A stretch of DNA of 64,000 nucleotides from Lewinellaceae bacterium (GCA_020636095.1 JACJYN010000007.1:496001-560000); one strand, 5' to 3'; shown: positions 8,672 through 17,696, counted from the first letter of the stretch. Numbers and translations: made by a program. The notes: generated by a model not told the origin, from the sequence alone.

Positions 8672-9616
8672 ATGTTCCGGCAACTACTACACCTCGCTAT
8701 CCTTCTGATGCTTCTGATCACTCCTGGTTGTGAACAGCCGGCTTCATTCAGCCTGGAAACCCCTGAGCCTAAATTGGTGGTCGTGAGCAATTTTACCCTG
8801 GATAAGGCTGTACAGGTCTATGTATCGAAATCTCAATTCATTCTGGATGAACAGAAGGAAGAATATGTACTGGATGCCACAGTGGAGATTTATGAGGATG
8901 ATGAGCACCTGGAAACGCTGGAATTCGTAAAGCCTAAGTCCGGATTGAGCGAAGTTCCTTATTTCACGACTCGTAATCTGGTGCCAAAAGTGAATACTAC
9001 CTATACCATTCAGGTTGAGGCTCCCTGTTGTGCTCCGGTAATGGCCAAAAGCAAGATTCCCAATTCCATAAGTTTGTTATCAGCCAGCATCTCCGAATTT
9101 GCAGTAGGTGAAAGCCAGGAAATAGAAAAATTCTTAGCCACCTACCTGGTTCGGCTGAGTTTTGAAGATCCAGGTGAAGAAAAGAACTATTACCATCTTA
9201 GCCTTTTACAACAAATCCACGAGTACACGCTCGAGGAGGGGGGCGACACGGTTATTACGCATAGTTACCTCCAGTCTCTTGTATTCAATCCGGAAGATAA
9301 CGACAACAACCGGGTAGCCCATATCAACGGAGGGCTATTGATGGAAGATAACCTCATCAACAATGGGCAAGTGATCAGCTTTGAACTACCCCTGAACATA
9401 AAGCTGAAAAAAGATCAGGAAATATTGGGTAAACTATTCCTTGAACTGCGAGCGGTTACTGAAGAATACTACCGCTATTTTTCCGACCTGAGCCGGCAAA
9501 AACAATCCTCGGATTCTCCCTTCTCAGAGCCAGTGATCATCTATGATAATATCGATGGTGGGCTGGGTATCTTCGCCGGATACAACGCTTCACTGGATTC
9601 TCTTTATATTCAGTAG
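8672..9616 (+). CDS. DUF4249 domain lipoprotein
   Basis: 314 residues with a lipoprotein signal ending LITPGC (Cys20), then the DUF4249 pattern: an early LVVVSNFTLDKAVQVYVSKS strand, an AEVEIYED-like repeat (DATVEIYEDDEHLETLEF), TYTIQVEAPCCAPVMA, and a C-terminal YYRYFSDLSRQ...FSEPVIIYDNIDGGLGIFAGY motif. DUF4249 proteins sit next to TonB-dependent receptors in Bacteroidota and are thought to be surface partners of the receptor; that role is inferred from neighbours only. A purine-rich ctggaggg lies just before the ATG, one of the few Shine-Dalgarno-like sites in the window. Confidence 0.85.
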   Translation: MFRQLLHLAILLMLLITPGCEQPASFSLETPEPKLVVVSNFTLDKAVQVYVSKSQFILDEQKEEYVLDATVEIYEDDEHLETLEFVKPKSGLSEVPYFTTRNLVPKVNTTYTIQVEAPCCAPVMAKSKIPNSISLLSASISEFAVGESQEIEKFLATYLVRLSFEDPGEEKNYYHLSLLQQIHEYTLEEGGDTVITHSYLQSLVFNPEDNDNNRVAHINGGLLMEDNLINNGQVISFELPLNIKLKKDQEILGKLFLELRAVTEEYYRYFSDLSRQKQSSDSPFSEPVIIYDNIDGGLGIFAGYNASLDSLYIQ

Positions 9617-9814
9617 CCGTTTTTCCCTAAAGCCCCTTTCTTTTGAACCATTCATGAAAAAAACCATTCTTCACGTAGGGGGAAGAAGAATTATTAGTGT
9701 CTTCTATGGTACATATGCAAAACAAAATGGGGCCCGAGAAGCTTTTGAAAAAAATGTTTTGTAAGCGGTTTTGAAAAATTGCCCTTTTCTCTATGTACCA
9801 CAAAATATAACGTT

Positions 9815-10495
9815 ATGAATGCTGAAGCTAAAACATCTTTTATCGGCCTTTTCCCACTTTTCGATATGCTTCCCGAAGAAGAAAAGGCGCGCCTCTCTGA
9901 AATGATGGAAGTCAAAATCAAGCCCAAGTATAGTTTCATTTACATGCCTGGAGATTCTTCTGAGTATATTTTTTTTCTAGCTAAGGGTACTGTGAAAATC
10001 GGGACTCATTCTACGGATGGCAAGGAGATCATCAAGTCTTTGATTCACCCTACTGCCATGTTTGGTGAACTGGGCCTGATCGGAGAAAAAGTACGTACAG
10101 ATTTTGCCCAGGCGCTTAAGGAAGATGTTCATTTGTATCAACTCAAGGTGGAAGACCTCAAAAAATTGATGCGGAATAATTTTGAGCTCTGCAATTACGT
10201 AATGAACCTCTTTGGCGGCCGGCTTATGAAGGCGGAGAGTAAACTGGAGTCGCTGATCTTCAAAGATGCCCGTACCCGCATCATTGAATTCATCAAGGAA
10301 TCAGTGGATAAACGAGGACTGAGAGTGGGCTACGAAATGCTCCTGAAGCATTCCCTTACCCATCAGGATATTGCCAATATTACCTGTACTTCGCGGCAGA
10401 CCGTGACTCTGGTGCTCAATGAGCTTAAGAAATCCGATCTGATCTACTTCAATCGCGGTAAGATTCTGGTGCGGGATATGGGTAAACTTGCATAA
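9815..10495 (+). CDS. Crp/Fnr family transcriptional regulator
   Basis: 226 residues from the ATG at 9815 (MNAEAKTSFIGLFPLFDMLP); the frame opens earlier at 9779 but the upstream residues do not look native. Residues about 15-130 form the cyclic-nucleotide-binding beta roll (GTVKIGTHSTDGKEIIKSL, FGELGLIG). The long dimerisation helix follows, then a winged helix-turn-helix with LTHQDIANITCTSRQTVTLVLNELKK at about 185-210. No Cys cluster for an iron-sulfur centre and no clear cAMP-binding Arg-Ser pair are visible, so the ligand is unknown. It stands alone, convergent with the methyltransferase gene at 10576. Confidence 0.9.
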   Translation: MNAEAKTSFIGLFPLFDMLPEEEKARLSEMMEVKIKPKYSFIYMPGDSSEYIFFLAKGTVKIGTHSTDGKEIIKSLIHPTAMFGELGLIGEKVRTDFAQALKEDVHLYQLKVEDLKKLMRNNFELCNYVMNLFGGRLMKAESKLESLIFKDARTRIIEFIKESVDKRGLRVGYEMLLKHSLTHQDIANITCTSRQTVTLVLNELKKSDLIYFNRGKILVRDMGKLA

Positions 10496-10541
10496 GAGGC
10501 AGCATGCCTGTTTGCGCTTTCCATAAATACAAGTGAGAATC

Positions 10542-10570
10542 GAAGGGTGTTCTTCCTGGTAACGCCCTTC
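10542..10570. terminator. Bidirectional terminator-like hairpin
   Basis: gaagggtgtt (10542-10551) pairs with aacgcccttc (10561-10570), with one G-U pair and a 9-nt loop, followed by tcatttt. It lies between the convergent Crp-type gene and the methyltransferase gene, ending 6 bp before the latter's stop. Confidence 0.5.
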
Positions 10571-10575
10571 TCATT

Positions 10576-11943
10576 TTACCTGCCGGCGCCCTTCACATCC
10601 ATTCGGATTCGCCATTCCTTGGGAAAGTAGTTATTGATCCTGTTTTTCAAACCTTTTATCCAACCGAGGGGCAAGCCATGGTAGGCCACAAGCGCCCATC
10701 CTTCCGGCGCTCCTTCCACGCTGATCGTTTCCTTTTTCAGGTATTGCAAAGCGGCCTCCAACTGGAGGGCCGGCCTGGGTATCGGGCCAGCCGCCAGTGT
10801 ACTGAGCGCCAAAGAATGAGCCGGAACGAAGTCTTTTTTCTTGAACTGCCCCAATTCTACGCCCACCTGAAAACGGCTTAAGACATGGCCGAGCTGCGCC
10901 ACACACTCCTCGTGTTGCTTTGGGAAGGCGATGATCTTACCCGTTGCATTCTGGAACAAGGCCAATGCATCGGGGTCGTGGGCCCACTCTTTCAAGTTGT
11001 CCTTCAAATGCCCGGGTAAGGGCTGATAGCCTCTGGGTGCGAAGCTACGTAGTTTGGGGATAGGGTAGGATGGCCCATCGGTTTTTCGGAATGCCGCCAG
11101 ATAGAAGCCTTCTCCTCTGACCCGGTGGGGATAAAATTGATAGCCCAACCCACTGGCGACAATCCCCCATTCCGGTTCCAGCCGGAGCGGCTCAGGGTGG
11201 AGCCCGAAAGTGTCTTTCAGCCAGCTGGCGTTGTCTTCATTCTCCTGCCGGTTGTAGGTACAGGTGCAATACAGTAAAATTCCAGCCGGCGCCAGCAGCT
11301 TTACTGCATCCGCCAGGATGCGCTTCTGCCTGCCGGCACAGAGTTGAACTCCTTCCTCCGACCACTCGGCGGTAGCGCCGGGATCTTTGCGAAACAAGCC
11401 TTCTCCCGAACAGGGCGCGTCTACCAGGATGAGGTCAAAAAAACCTTCTAACCCGCTGAACTCCCGGCTATCGTGCATACTGCTGCAACTGTTGGGATAT
11501 CCCCACTTGACGAGGTTGTGCCGCAAGGGCTGATATCGGGAACGGATCACCTCGTTGGCCAAAACCAGGCTATCCTGGGGGAGGGTAGATAGTAAAAGGG
11601 TGCTTTTCCCCCCAGGGGCGGCGCAGAGATCCAGCACCCGGATGGGCGGCCCCGGCTCGGTAAGCTGGCGTACCGCTTCTCCGACAAACATAGAGGAAGC
11701 CTCCTGCACGTAATAGGCGCCGGCGTGGAAACAGGGATCGAGGGTGAAAACCGGCCGTTCAGAAAGGTATAATCCGTCAGAACTCCATTTTACTTTTCCA
11801 GCATTTTCTTGCAATTTTAAATTCTTCAAAGGATGAAGGCGGATACTTACCGGGGGAGGAGCCGACAAGGCCTCCAGGAAAGCGGGCCATTCGCTTCCCA
11901 GTTGAGTCTGCATTTGTTCGGAGAAGGCTTTGGGTAACTGCAT
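10576..11943 (-). CDS. RsmF-like rRNA (cytosine-C5) methyltransferase
   Basis: 455 residues. Residues about 1-300 are the NOL1/NOP2/Sun SAM-dependent methyltransferase: VLDLCAAPGGKSTLL (SAM loop, about 103-117), then the proline-cysteine motif VDAPCSGEGLFRKDP (about 172-186) and YCTCTYNRQENE (about 223-234) supplying the two catalytic cysteines. A C-terminal region (about 310-450) resembles the RsmF PUA-like extension, with EGWALVAYHGLPLGWIKGLKNRINNYFPKEWRI. The enzyme should make 5-methylcytosine in 16S rRNA; the exact position is inferred from family. Its ATG overlaps the stop of the Omp28-like gene (TGATG), so the two are translationally coupled. Confidence 0.9.
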   Translation of the reverse strand: MQLPKAFSEQMQTQLGSEWPAFLEALSAPPPVSIRLHPLKNLKLQENAGKVKWSSDGLYLSERPVFTLDPCFHAGAYYVQEASSMFVGEAVRQLTEPGPPIRVLDLCAAPGGKSTLLLSTLPQDSLVLANEVIRSRYQPLRHNLVKWGYPNSCSSMHDSREFSGLEGFFDLILVDAPCSGEGLFRKDPGATAEWSEEGVQLCAGRQKRILADAVKLLAPAGILLYCTCTYNRQENEDNASWLKDTFGLHPEPLRLEPEWGIVASGLGYQFYPHRVRGEGFYLAAFRKTDGPSYPIPKLRSFAPRGYQPLPGHLKDNLKEWAHDPDALALFQNATGKIIAFPKQHEECVAQLGHVLSRFQVGVELGQFKKKDFVPAHSLALSTLAAGPIPRPALQLEAALQYLKKETISVEGAPEGWALVAYHGLPLGWIKGLKNRINNYFPKEWRIRMDVKGAGR

Positions 11944-13025
11944 CAGCGGCCCTGGATGATTACTTTCTGAACTTGCACCCCGGTGCGTGTCACTGCCCTG
12001 ACAAGGTAAAGCCCACCCGCCAGCCCGGAAACATCGATCTGCTGGATACCCGGCGATAAGGCGTGTGAATATACAACCCTGCCGGAGGGAGTATGAAGTT
12101 CAACCAGCCGGGTGTATTCGGGCACGGCCAGATGGAGCTGTTCGGTAGCCGGGTTGGGAAAAACCCGGAGTGTTTGGCTGTCGCTGGCCGGGCTTTCGGC
12201 CGCTGTAGTCAGCAGGCCCGGAAGCGGCTGTTCTATTACATTCAGGACTTTTCGCTGCATGGGGTTGTTTTCGCTATATAGAGAAACAAAGACGATCACT
12301 TTGATCTTCTTTTGATCCCAGTTCCAGGGTACGAAATAGTCGTAGTGATGGCTATATACCTGGCCGATTTCGGGTAGTTCAGGAAAGACATCCGGTGTGC
12401 CCCAGGCGCCATCGGCTATTTCCCGCACTACATGGTGATGAGGGTAGAAATAGATGGGTTGCCCCAGGCCGAAGAGAGGATGCCCTTCTACTTCATTGAA
12501 GTAATTGCTCTGGTCAAACCCATAACCGGCGTGGATCACCGAGTCTTCCGTGACCATCAGGTTGAGCCGGAGTTCCCCGGCTGGCGGGCGCTCTGTGAAG
12601 GCGCAGGAAATATCGAGTGCAAGCGCACGCGAAAAGGGGTTATAACTGCCTTGCAGTTCCAACCCCACATAGGCGGGCTCGTTTAGCTGTTCAAGAATTC
12701 GGGCTTCCCATTGCTGCGGCTGGGCGGCGATCTGATTCGCGGCGGGCCCGCTGCGGCCAACTATACCCATAGGCGTGCCCAATAAGCCAAAGCCACTGCG
12801 CCATTCCGTACTGTAGGGATTGGCCATCCCATCAACGGAAGAATGGTGAAAAGCGAGGGTTAGTTCGGGGTAACTGGCTGCCAGTTCCTCGGCGATGAGG
12901 TGCGCATTGGGGCAAGCTCCGCAAAAGGCAGAGGTGTACTTTTCCAGCAGCACCCGCTTTTGCTGAGCGCTGGGCGACAGGGAAAGGCAGAAAAGGGCCG
13001 CTAATAGCAGTATCGTTCTTCTCAT
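11943..13025 (-). CDS. Omp28-like thioredoxin-fold protein with type IX sorting tail
   Basis: 360 residues from the ATG at 13025, where a proper signal peptide starts (MRRTILLLAALFCLSLSPSAQ); earlier in-frame starts add residues before it. The mature start has a thioredoxin-like strand and a CGAC motif (KYTSAFCGACPNAHLIAEEL), as in Omp28-related proteins. The middle region is beta-rich. The last 75 residues are a type IX secretion sorting domain: LRVFPNPATEQLHL, SGRVVYS, ISGLAGG-like turn and YLVRAVTRTGVQVQKVIIQ. The protein is therefore exported and probably surface-attached or released. The CxxC could act in disulfide chemistry, but that is inference. Confidence 0.85.
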   Translation of the reverse strand: MRRTILLLAALFCLSLSPSAQQKRVLLEKYTSAFCGACPNAHLIAEELAASYPELTLAFHHSSVDGMANPYSTEWRSGFGLLGTPMGIVGRSGPAANQIAAQPQQWEARILEQLNEPAYVGLELQGSYNPFSRALALDISCAFTERPPAGELRLNLMVTEDSVIHAGYGFDQSNYFNEVEGHPLFGLGQPIYFYPHHHVVREIADGAWGTPDVFPELPEIGQVYSHHYDYFVPWNWDQKKIKVIVFVSLYSENNPMQRKVLNVIEQPLPGLLTTAAESPASDSQTLRVFPNPATEQLHLAVPEYTRLVELHTPSGRVVYSHALSPGIQQIDVSGLAGGLYLVRAVTRTGVQVQKVIIQGR

Positions 13026-13110
13026 CCGAATAGGTTTATCGACTGGATGGCAAGATAAGGGCCGGATCATAGGATTTACAGGATTCACCGGGTTTTTTAA
13101 TCCCCCCCCC

Positions 13111-13182
13111 TCACCACATCACCACATCACCACATCACCACATCACCACATCACCACATCACCACATCACCACATCACCACA
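13111..13182. repeat. TCACCACA octamer, nine perfect tandem copies
   Basis: Nine exact copies of tcaccaca in 72 bp, ending 5 bp before the stop of the DUF547 gene, so on that gene's strand the repeat follows the stop. The same octamer in the opposite orientation occurs four times at 54161-54192. Confidence 0.95.
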
Positions 13183-13186
13183 TCCC

Positions 13187-14197
13187 TCACTCATTCAACC
13201 CCCAGTCATATTCTTTATAACTCACTTTTGCCTTTTTTTGTATCTGCGTTTCGGAATACTGATTGAGGTAGTCGATGAGGTTGCCAAAATCGGCAGCGTA
13301 CCATTCAAAGATTTTCGAGGCTTCCACCTCATCTGCACTGATCTGATTGTACTTTTTATTATTGATAAAGCTCCGGGCCTGCTGATCCAGATACCGGTTG
13401 AGGTTATCGGCTGTCCAGGCACGGTTGAGAAGGGGAGGGCAGGATACGGCGGCGCAGTTGACTGCAAAATGGATTCGGGGTTCCTTGAATTGAGGCCGAA
13501 TGATGTCATTTTCGATATTGTTGAGAGCGTAAGTTTTCTCGCCCAACTTTATCCATTTCACATCCCAGGGCTTACCATTATGGATTTTCGTAATACTGGA
13601 AACGGGGTAATTGTCCAGGATCAATTTGACCGTAAAGGCGTTGTAGGCATTGATCCAGTAGGCTAGTTTTTCATTGCGGCTCCAGCTTTTATCTGCCGGG
13701 TTGGCGGCCAGTTCGTCGAGGTAGGCCTGAAGTTTGGCCTTTTCATTCAGCAGCCCTTTGTAATTGACTTTACCGGTGGAGGAAACGTACTTCTGGAGCA
13801 AGGCGTCCCAGGTTTTGTGGCTTGGGGGCGTCGGGCTATTGGTTTCTGGGTTACCGGTAGCGAGTTTGGATGGCTTGGTATCTTTTTGCGGTATCTCCGT
13901 AGCTTTTGCCTTGATTTTGGGTGCGCTCACTGCTTCTTTGGGCATTGTTTTCTCAGCATTCACAACCGTCGCTGCCTCGCTATGGGGAGTAGCCCTTTTT
14001 TTTTGGAAAACGTGCTCTGTGTCTTCGGCCGGCATATTATGAGCATTATTCTCTGCCGTGGTACTATTTTTATCTGCTACTTCCTCAAGGGCTGTCAATT
14101 GCGCGGGAGGATTCGGTTCTGCCTTCTCCTTTGGCTTTTCTGATTGACAGGAGATGAAAGTAAGGAGGCTAAGGGCGAAAAGAAGGGAACGGATCAT
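13187..14197 (-). CDS. DUF547 domain lipoprotein
   Basis: 336 residues from the ATG at 14197, which gives a lipoprotein signal (MIRSLLFALSLLTFISC, Cys17); the open frame reaches 14236. Residues about 20-115 are a low-complexity, charged, Pro/Lys/Ala-rich linker. The DUF547 domain follows: WDALLQKYVSSTGKVNYKGL, LAYWINAYNAFTVKLILDNY, ENDIIRPQFKEPRIHFAVNC and AAVSCPPLLN, then FEWYAADFG. DUF547 resembles a papain/transglutaminase-like fold; a Cys-His pair (VNCAAVSCP, RIHFAVN) is present, but activity is unproven. Likely tethered to a membrane by the lipid with the long linker as spacer. Confidence 0.85.
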   Translation of the reverse strand: MIRSLLFALSLLTFISCQSEKPKEKAEPNPPAQLTALEEVADKNSTTAENNAHNMPAEDTEHVFQKKRATPHSEAATVVNAEKTMPKEAVSAPKIKAKATEIPQKDTKPSKLATGNPETNSPTPPSHKTWDALLQKYVSSTGKVNYKGLLNEKAKLQAYLDELAANPADKSWSRNEKLAYWINAYNAFTVKLILDNYPVSSITKIHNGKPWDVKWIKLGEKTYALNNIENDIIRPQFKEPRIHFAVNCAAVSCPPLLNRAWTADNLNRYLDQQARSFINNKKYNQISADEVEASKIFEWYAADFGNLIDYLNQYSETQIQKKAKVSYKEYDWGLNE

Positions 14198-14939
14198 GTT
14201 GGTTGTTCTTTTGAAGTACTCCTCCTTTAACTTCATTTGCCCCCTTCAAGTTGTATTCTAAATAATTGATTTGTTCCGCTACAGACAAACGGTATTGATG
14301 CTTTTCATAGCCATACAAAATTTCGCTCAAGCCTGGCCTCAATTCGATGTCATACAGGGCCAGCTCTCTGCCTTGTGTATCTGCCACACGAATGAACGCC
14401 TTTTGGTACCGCACCGGCCGCTCCACCAGTACAGAGATAGTTGTAGCTTCGTCAAAGGGGTTGGGGCGATTTTGTAAAAGGGTGATCCCCCCGTCTGAAA
14501 GGTAGGCTTGCTCCTCCAAACCGGTAGTGAAGAAATTGAACGCTTCATTTGTAAACTGGCTTTCTATGTCGTTGCTGTCAATAGTGGCTGCAGTAAGGTA
14601 ATAGAGGGTGCCAGGCTCCAGGAAGTAGATGGTGTCGATCTTTTTGGTGACGTAAACCAGCGTGTCGAAATAGATGGTGGTATTGCATTGGGTATCACAG
14701 CCGTCTTCGCAACGGCTATCCATGTGGGCTTCTACAAAGACCATTTCCTCTTTGTGCGGGCCGATGCCAGGCAGTGCCGCAAAAACGTTGCGATGTTGCC
14801 CCATGCCACAAATGTCCTGGTCAAACTTCAGGTAGGAGACACGCAGGCGGTTTTCCTGGCGCTCACTAAAGGACTCCATTTTGCTATAGGCCCAGCGGCG
14901 GGCGGCTCCCATGCCGAATGTAGTTGTGAGTTTAAGCAC
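14169..14939 (-). pseudogene. Truncated M28 peptidase shell with C-terminal tail
   Basis: 256 open codons that look like the two ends of a larger secreted M28 peptidase joined together. The start (FGMGAARRWAYSKMESFSE... HRNVFAALPGIGPHKEEMVFVEAHMDSRC) is the peptidase region up to the first zinc-ligand motif. It then jumps to the post-catalytic beta domain (TIYFDTLVYVTKKIDTIYFLEPG, YYLTAATIDSNDIESQFTNEAF) and an LLQNRPNPFDEATTIS sorting-type tail. The zinc-binding GADDNASG-like and EE motifs are missing, as are the signal peptide and N-terminal part. The 3' end overlaps the DUF547 start by 29 bp. Probably a deletion derivative without activity. Confidence 0.7.
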
Positions 14940-15092
14940 TTAACAGAAAGTTAACGATTTTGATGTGTGGAAAGCAAGTTTTTCATTACTCTTAAGTGGG
15001 AGTAAGTAATTTTATTCCCGGAAAAACTTAATAACTTCAGATATGATTAGATGTTCAATACTTTAGGCCACCTAATCAAACCTATTCCAAAA

Positions 15093-15785
15093 ATGAAAAA
15101 GAACGTCGTTTTTTACTTTTTACTTTTTTTCTGGGGCGCCGCCCTGCAAGCACAGCCTGATTGTTCTTTGTTTTACCCCTTCAAAGAAGGAGTAACACTG
15201 GAATATTCCTATTTCGATAAAAAGGATAAGCTGGAAAGCAAAACCCAAAGCATCCTGAAATCTGTAAAAGCTGCCTCCAAGGGAGTAGAGGCGGTTGTCG
15301 CCAACACCGTCTTCGACAAAAAAGACACAGAGCAGTTTTCCAGTGAATACCGGGTGCGGTGCGAAGGAGGGGTAGTCAAAATGGATGCCAGATCCTTGCT
15401 GAACCCCGCCATGCAGCAGTCCTTTTCCAATATGGATGTAACCATCGAAGGCGAAGACCTCACTATTCCCAAAGAGCTGAAGGCCGGCCAGAAATTGCCG
15501 GGCGCCAGCACCCATATTAAAGCCGGGGCCAATGGTGTCAATATCGTCAACATGACGGTCAATATTACTGACCGGAAAGTCGTTGGACAGGAAACGATCA
15601 CCACGCCCGCCGGTACTTTTGAATGCTACAAACTCACCCAAACGACTGAGGTGAAAATGATGCTTGGCAAAACTTTTTCTTCTGTAGAATATTACGCCGA
15701 AGGGGTTGGGATAGTGCGCTCAGAGACTTATGACAATAATGGCAACCTGGACGGGTATATGGTGTTGACTGGACTTAAGAAGTAG
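15093..15785 (+). CDS. Secreted TapB/DUF3108-like protein
   Basis: 230 residues from the ATG at 15093, where a signal peptide begins (MKKNVVFYFLLFFWGAALQAQ); an in-frame ATG at 15051 would precede it. The mature protein is a beta-rich single domain: YPFKEGVTLEYSYFDKKDKLESK, an AGQKLPGAS turn, TITDRKVVGQETITTPAGTFECYKL and VEYYAEGVGIVRSETYDNNGNL. That series (intact strand, TPAGTFECYK, EYYAEGVGLVR) is typical of DUF3108/TapB-type periplasmic or outer-membrane-associated proteins. Function unknown. It converges with the peptidase gene at 15896. Confidence 0.7.
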   Translation: MKKNVVFYFLLFFWGAALQAQPDCSLFYPFKEGVTLEYSYFDKKDKLESKTQSILKSVKAASKGVEAVVANTVFDKKDTEQFSSEYRVRCEGGVVKMDARSLLNPAMQQSFSNMDVTIEGEDLTIPKELKAGQKLPGASTHIKAGANGVNIVNMTVNITDRKVVGQETITTPAGTFECYKLTQTTEVKMMLGKTFSSVEYYAEGVGIVRSETYDNNGNLDGYMVLTGLKK

Positions 15786-15895
15786 GCCTGGCTATGCGCC
15801 TGGCCTCCAAACATGTTCGTAAACACAGCGCTTTGTACCGGCCCGCCGTATGGTTTCCGGAGGGCCGTCAGCAATATAACCTATAACACCCTACC

Positions 15896-16819
15896 TTACC
15901 GTCTCACCAAACTTTCCCAGTGCTCATCCAAATACAGCAGGCTTTCCAGTATAAACCCTGCTGCCTGGACATAAAATGCCGGCATGATGCGCTCGAAGTC
16001 GTCCGTTGGCCGGTGGTAATCCTCATGGTCTTCCACACCAAAATACAGAAAGGGAATGTTTTTCTGGTGGAATTTAGCGTGGTCGGAAGCCAGGGTCCAG
16101 TCATCTGATTGGGCCGGTTCAGGTGATTCGTGGCCAAAGGAAATAGTGAGGGCGCAGGCCTCGCCCAGTTTCTCAAGAGGGGCTTTGAGAAATGGATTAT
16201 AACCGGCGCCGACAACATATAACTCCTGTCGGGTATTTCGGCTGATCATATCCATATTCATGTTGAGAAGGATATGGCCGATGGGAACCGGCGGCTCATC
16301 CAGAAAATGATCGGCGCCCCGCAACCCCAGTTCTTCCGCATCGAAGGCGGCAAATATCACGGAATGGCGGGGTGGGTGCTGGCTGAGATAGCGCGCTGTT
16401 TCCAGCAGGACGCCTACGCCGGAAGCGTTATCATCGGCGCCGTTGTAAATCTCGTCATCCTGTTTGCCGATATGGTCGTAGTGGGCGCTCAGCACTATAT
16501 ATTGTTCAGGGGATTCCGTTCCCCGGAGGTAGCCAATGATGTTTTGGCCATCGTAGCGTTGCTTTTGCCAGCGGTTAAAGAAGCTAAAGGGTTGCACATA
16601 GGTGGAGTCGAATCGCTCCAGGCCGAAATTTTCGAAGCGCTGCCGGATGTACTCGCCGGCCAGCAGGTTGCCGGGCTCCTGGGTGCCGCGGCCTTCGTAT
16701 TTATCCGAAGAAAGTTCCTTTACATGGGCCAGCAGGCTATCGGCGGGCAGGCCGGGCTGGGCAGAGAGAAAGGCCCCCGCACCAAGGAAAAAAAATAAAG
16801 CGACAATTTTAGCAATCAT
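15896..16819 (-). CDS. Secreted M28 family metallopeptidase
   Basis: 307 residues from the ATG at 16819 (MIAKIVALFFFLGAGAFLSAQ, signal peptide); the frame extends upstream into the divergent promoter region, which is not coding. All M28 zinc-site motifs are present: SAHYDHIG (about 115), NGADDNASGVG, FDAEELGLRG, NMDMISR and the last His in YHRPTDD. A compact single-domain enzyme without a PA insert, so probably a periplasmic aminopeptidase. It is transcribed divergently from the PIN toxin-antitoxin pair. Confidence 0.9.
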   Translation of the reverse strand: MIAKIVALFFFLGAGAFLSAQPGLPADSLLAHVKELSSDKYEGRGTQEPGNLLAGEYIRQRFENFGLERFDSTYVQPFSFFNRWQKQRYDGQNIIGYLRGTESPEQYIVLSAHYDHIGKQDDEIYNGADDNASGVGVLLETARYLSQHPPRHSVIFAAFDAEELGLRGADHFLDEPPVPIGHILLNMNMDMISRNTRQELYVVGAGYNPFLKAPLEKLGEACALTISFGHESPEPAQSDDWTLASDHAKFHQKNIPFLYFGVEDHEDYHRPTDDFERIMPAFYVQAAGFILESLLYLDEHWESLVRR

Positions 16820-16888
16820 AATAGCAAAATTTAACCTAACGGCCAAAGAAGAAATCTTTTGCCTTGTCAGGGAAGGGATTCGTTTTGG

Positions 16889-16920
16889 TTTGAAAATACG
16901 TCTAAAAATACGTATTTTTG
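16889..16920 (+). promoter_or_regulatory. TA promoter with overlapping 16-bp operator palindrome
   Basis: TTTG at 16889-16892 and TATTTTTG at 16913-16920 with a 20-bp spacer form a textbook Bacteroidota promoter. The perfect palindrome aaaaatacgtattttt (16904-16919) sits on the -7 box, and further aaaatacg half-sites occur at 16893 and 16935. This is what an autorepressing toxin-antitoxin operon needs. Confidence 0.75.
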
Positions 16921-16948
16921 TACGTATACCATTCAAAATACGATTAAA

Positions 16949-17215
16949 ATGGATACCAAGCTTACCTTAAAGTTGGATAAAGAAGTGATCGAACGAGCCA
17001 GACGTTTTGCCAGGCAATACAATACGAGTCTCAGTAAACTAGTGGAGCACTATTTTGAGCAGATAACGCAGCAGAATAATAATGAGGAAACAACGGAGCT
17101 GACGCCCTTGGTCAGAAGCTTATATGGAATAGCTGCAATACAACCTGGATTTGATCCGGAAACTGCATATTTTGATCACTTATTTGAAAAACATAGCCCT
17201 CAGGATGCCTCCTAA
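16949..17215 (+). CDS. Antitoxin, ribbon-helix-helix type (DUF6364-like)
   Basis: 88 residues from the ATG at 16949. The first 40 residues, MDTKLTLKLDKEVIERARRF followed by ARQYNTSLSKLVEHYFEQ, are a ribbon-helix-helix/DUF6364-type DNA-binding domain. The C-terminal half (TPLVRSLYGIAAIQPGFDPE and following) is the part expected to bind and block the toxin. The gene overlaps the PIN toxin start by 11 bp. With the palindromic operator just upstream, the complex probably represses its own promoter. An in-frame start at 16859 would be upstream of the promoter and is rejected. Confidence 0.85.
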   Translation: MDTKLTLKLDKEVIERARRFARQYNTSLSKLVEHYFEQITQQNNNEETTELTPLVRSLYGIAAIQPGFDPETAYFDHLFEKHSPQDAS

Positions 17216-17624
17216 AGTGTTTGTGGATACCAATATCATAGTAGATTTTCTCACCAAGCGGCACCCTTTTGATGTCCCTGCTGCACAGCTTTTCAATAGA
17301 GCAGATAAAGGCGAAATCGAGGCTTGTGTTCCTGCGAGCGTATTTCCATTTCTCTTTTATCTGTTGTCTAAATTGCTCTCCTCAAGAGCGGATGCATGGA
17401 TGGTAGTGGCTCAATTTCGACAATTGGTTACCTTGGTTCCCGTCGATAAGAGGATAGTAGATTTGGCTTTAGCCTCCGATTTTAAAGACCTGGAGGATGC
17501 TATACAATATCAGGTGGCGGCGATCAATGGCATGCAATTTTTCATTACCAGAAATTTAAAAGACTTCAAAGGCGCCGCTATTCCAGTAATGACAGCGGAA
17601 GCCTTTCTTCGGCAGTTTCCATAG
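17205..17624 (+). CDS. PIN domain toxin (VapC-like ribonuclease)
   Basis: 139 residues from the ATG at 17205, overlapping the antitoxin by 11 bp. Acidic PIN-domain positions are in place: VDTNIIVDFL (Asp8), KGEIEACVP (Glu), SDFKDLEDAIQYQVA (Glu/Asp) and FITRNLKDF (Asn/Asp). PIN toxins of this type are Mg2+-dependent ribonucleases that cut tRNA or rRNA when the antitoxin is degraded; the actual target is not readable here. Together with the gene before it this is a complete type II toxin-antitoxin pair. Confidence 0.88.
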   Translation: MPPKVFVDTNIIVDFLTKRHPFDVPAAQLFNRADKGEIEACVPASVFPFLFYLLSKLLSSRADAWMVVAQFRQLVTLVPVDKRIVDLALASDFKDLEDAIQYQVAAINGMQFFITRNLKDFKGAAIPVMTAEAFLRQFP

Positions 17625-17696
17625 CCAAGCTTCACATAAATGTACGATGTACACCCGTTGAGTTCACGCCGAAGCCCTTAGCAGGATCGCCCTCAA

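Noticed and set aside
13111..13182. CRISPR array
   Set aside because: Eight-base units in direct tandem without spacers; a microsatellite.
15803..15820. Solo arm of element E/F (cctccaaacatgttcg)
   Set aside because: No partner arm within 300 bp.
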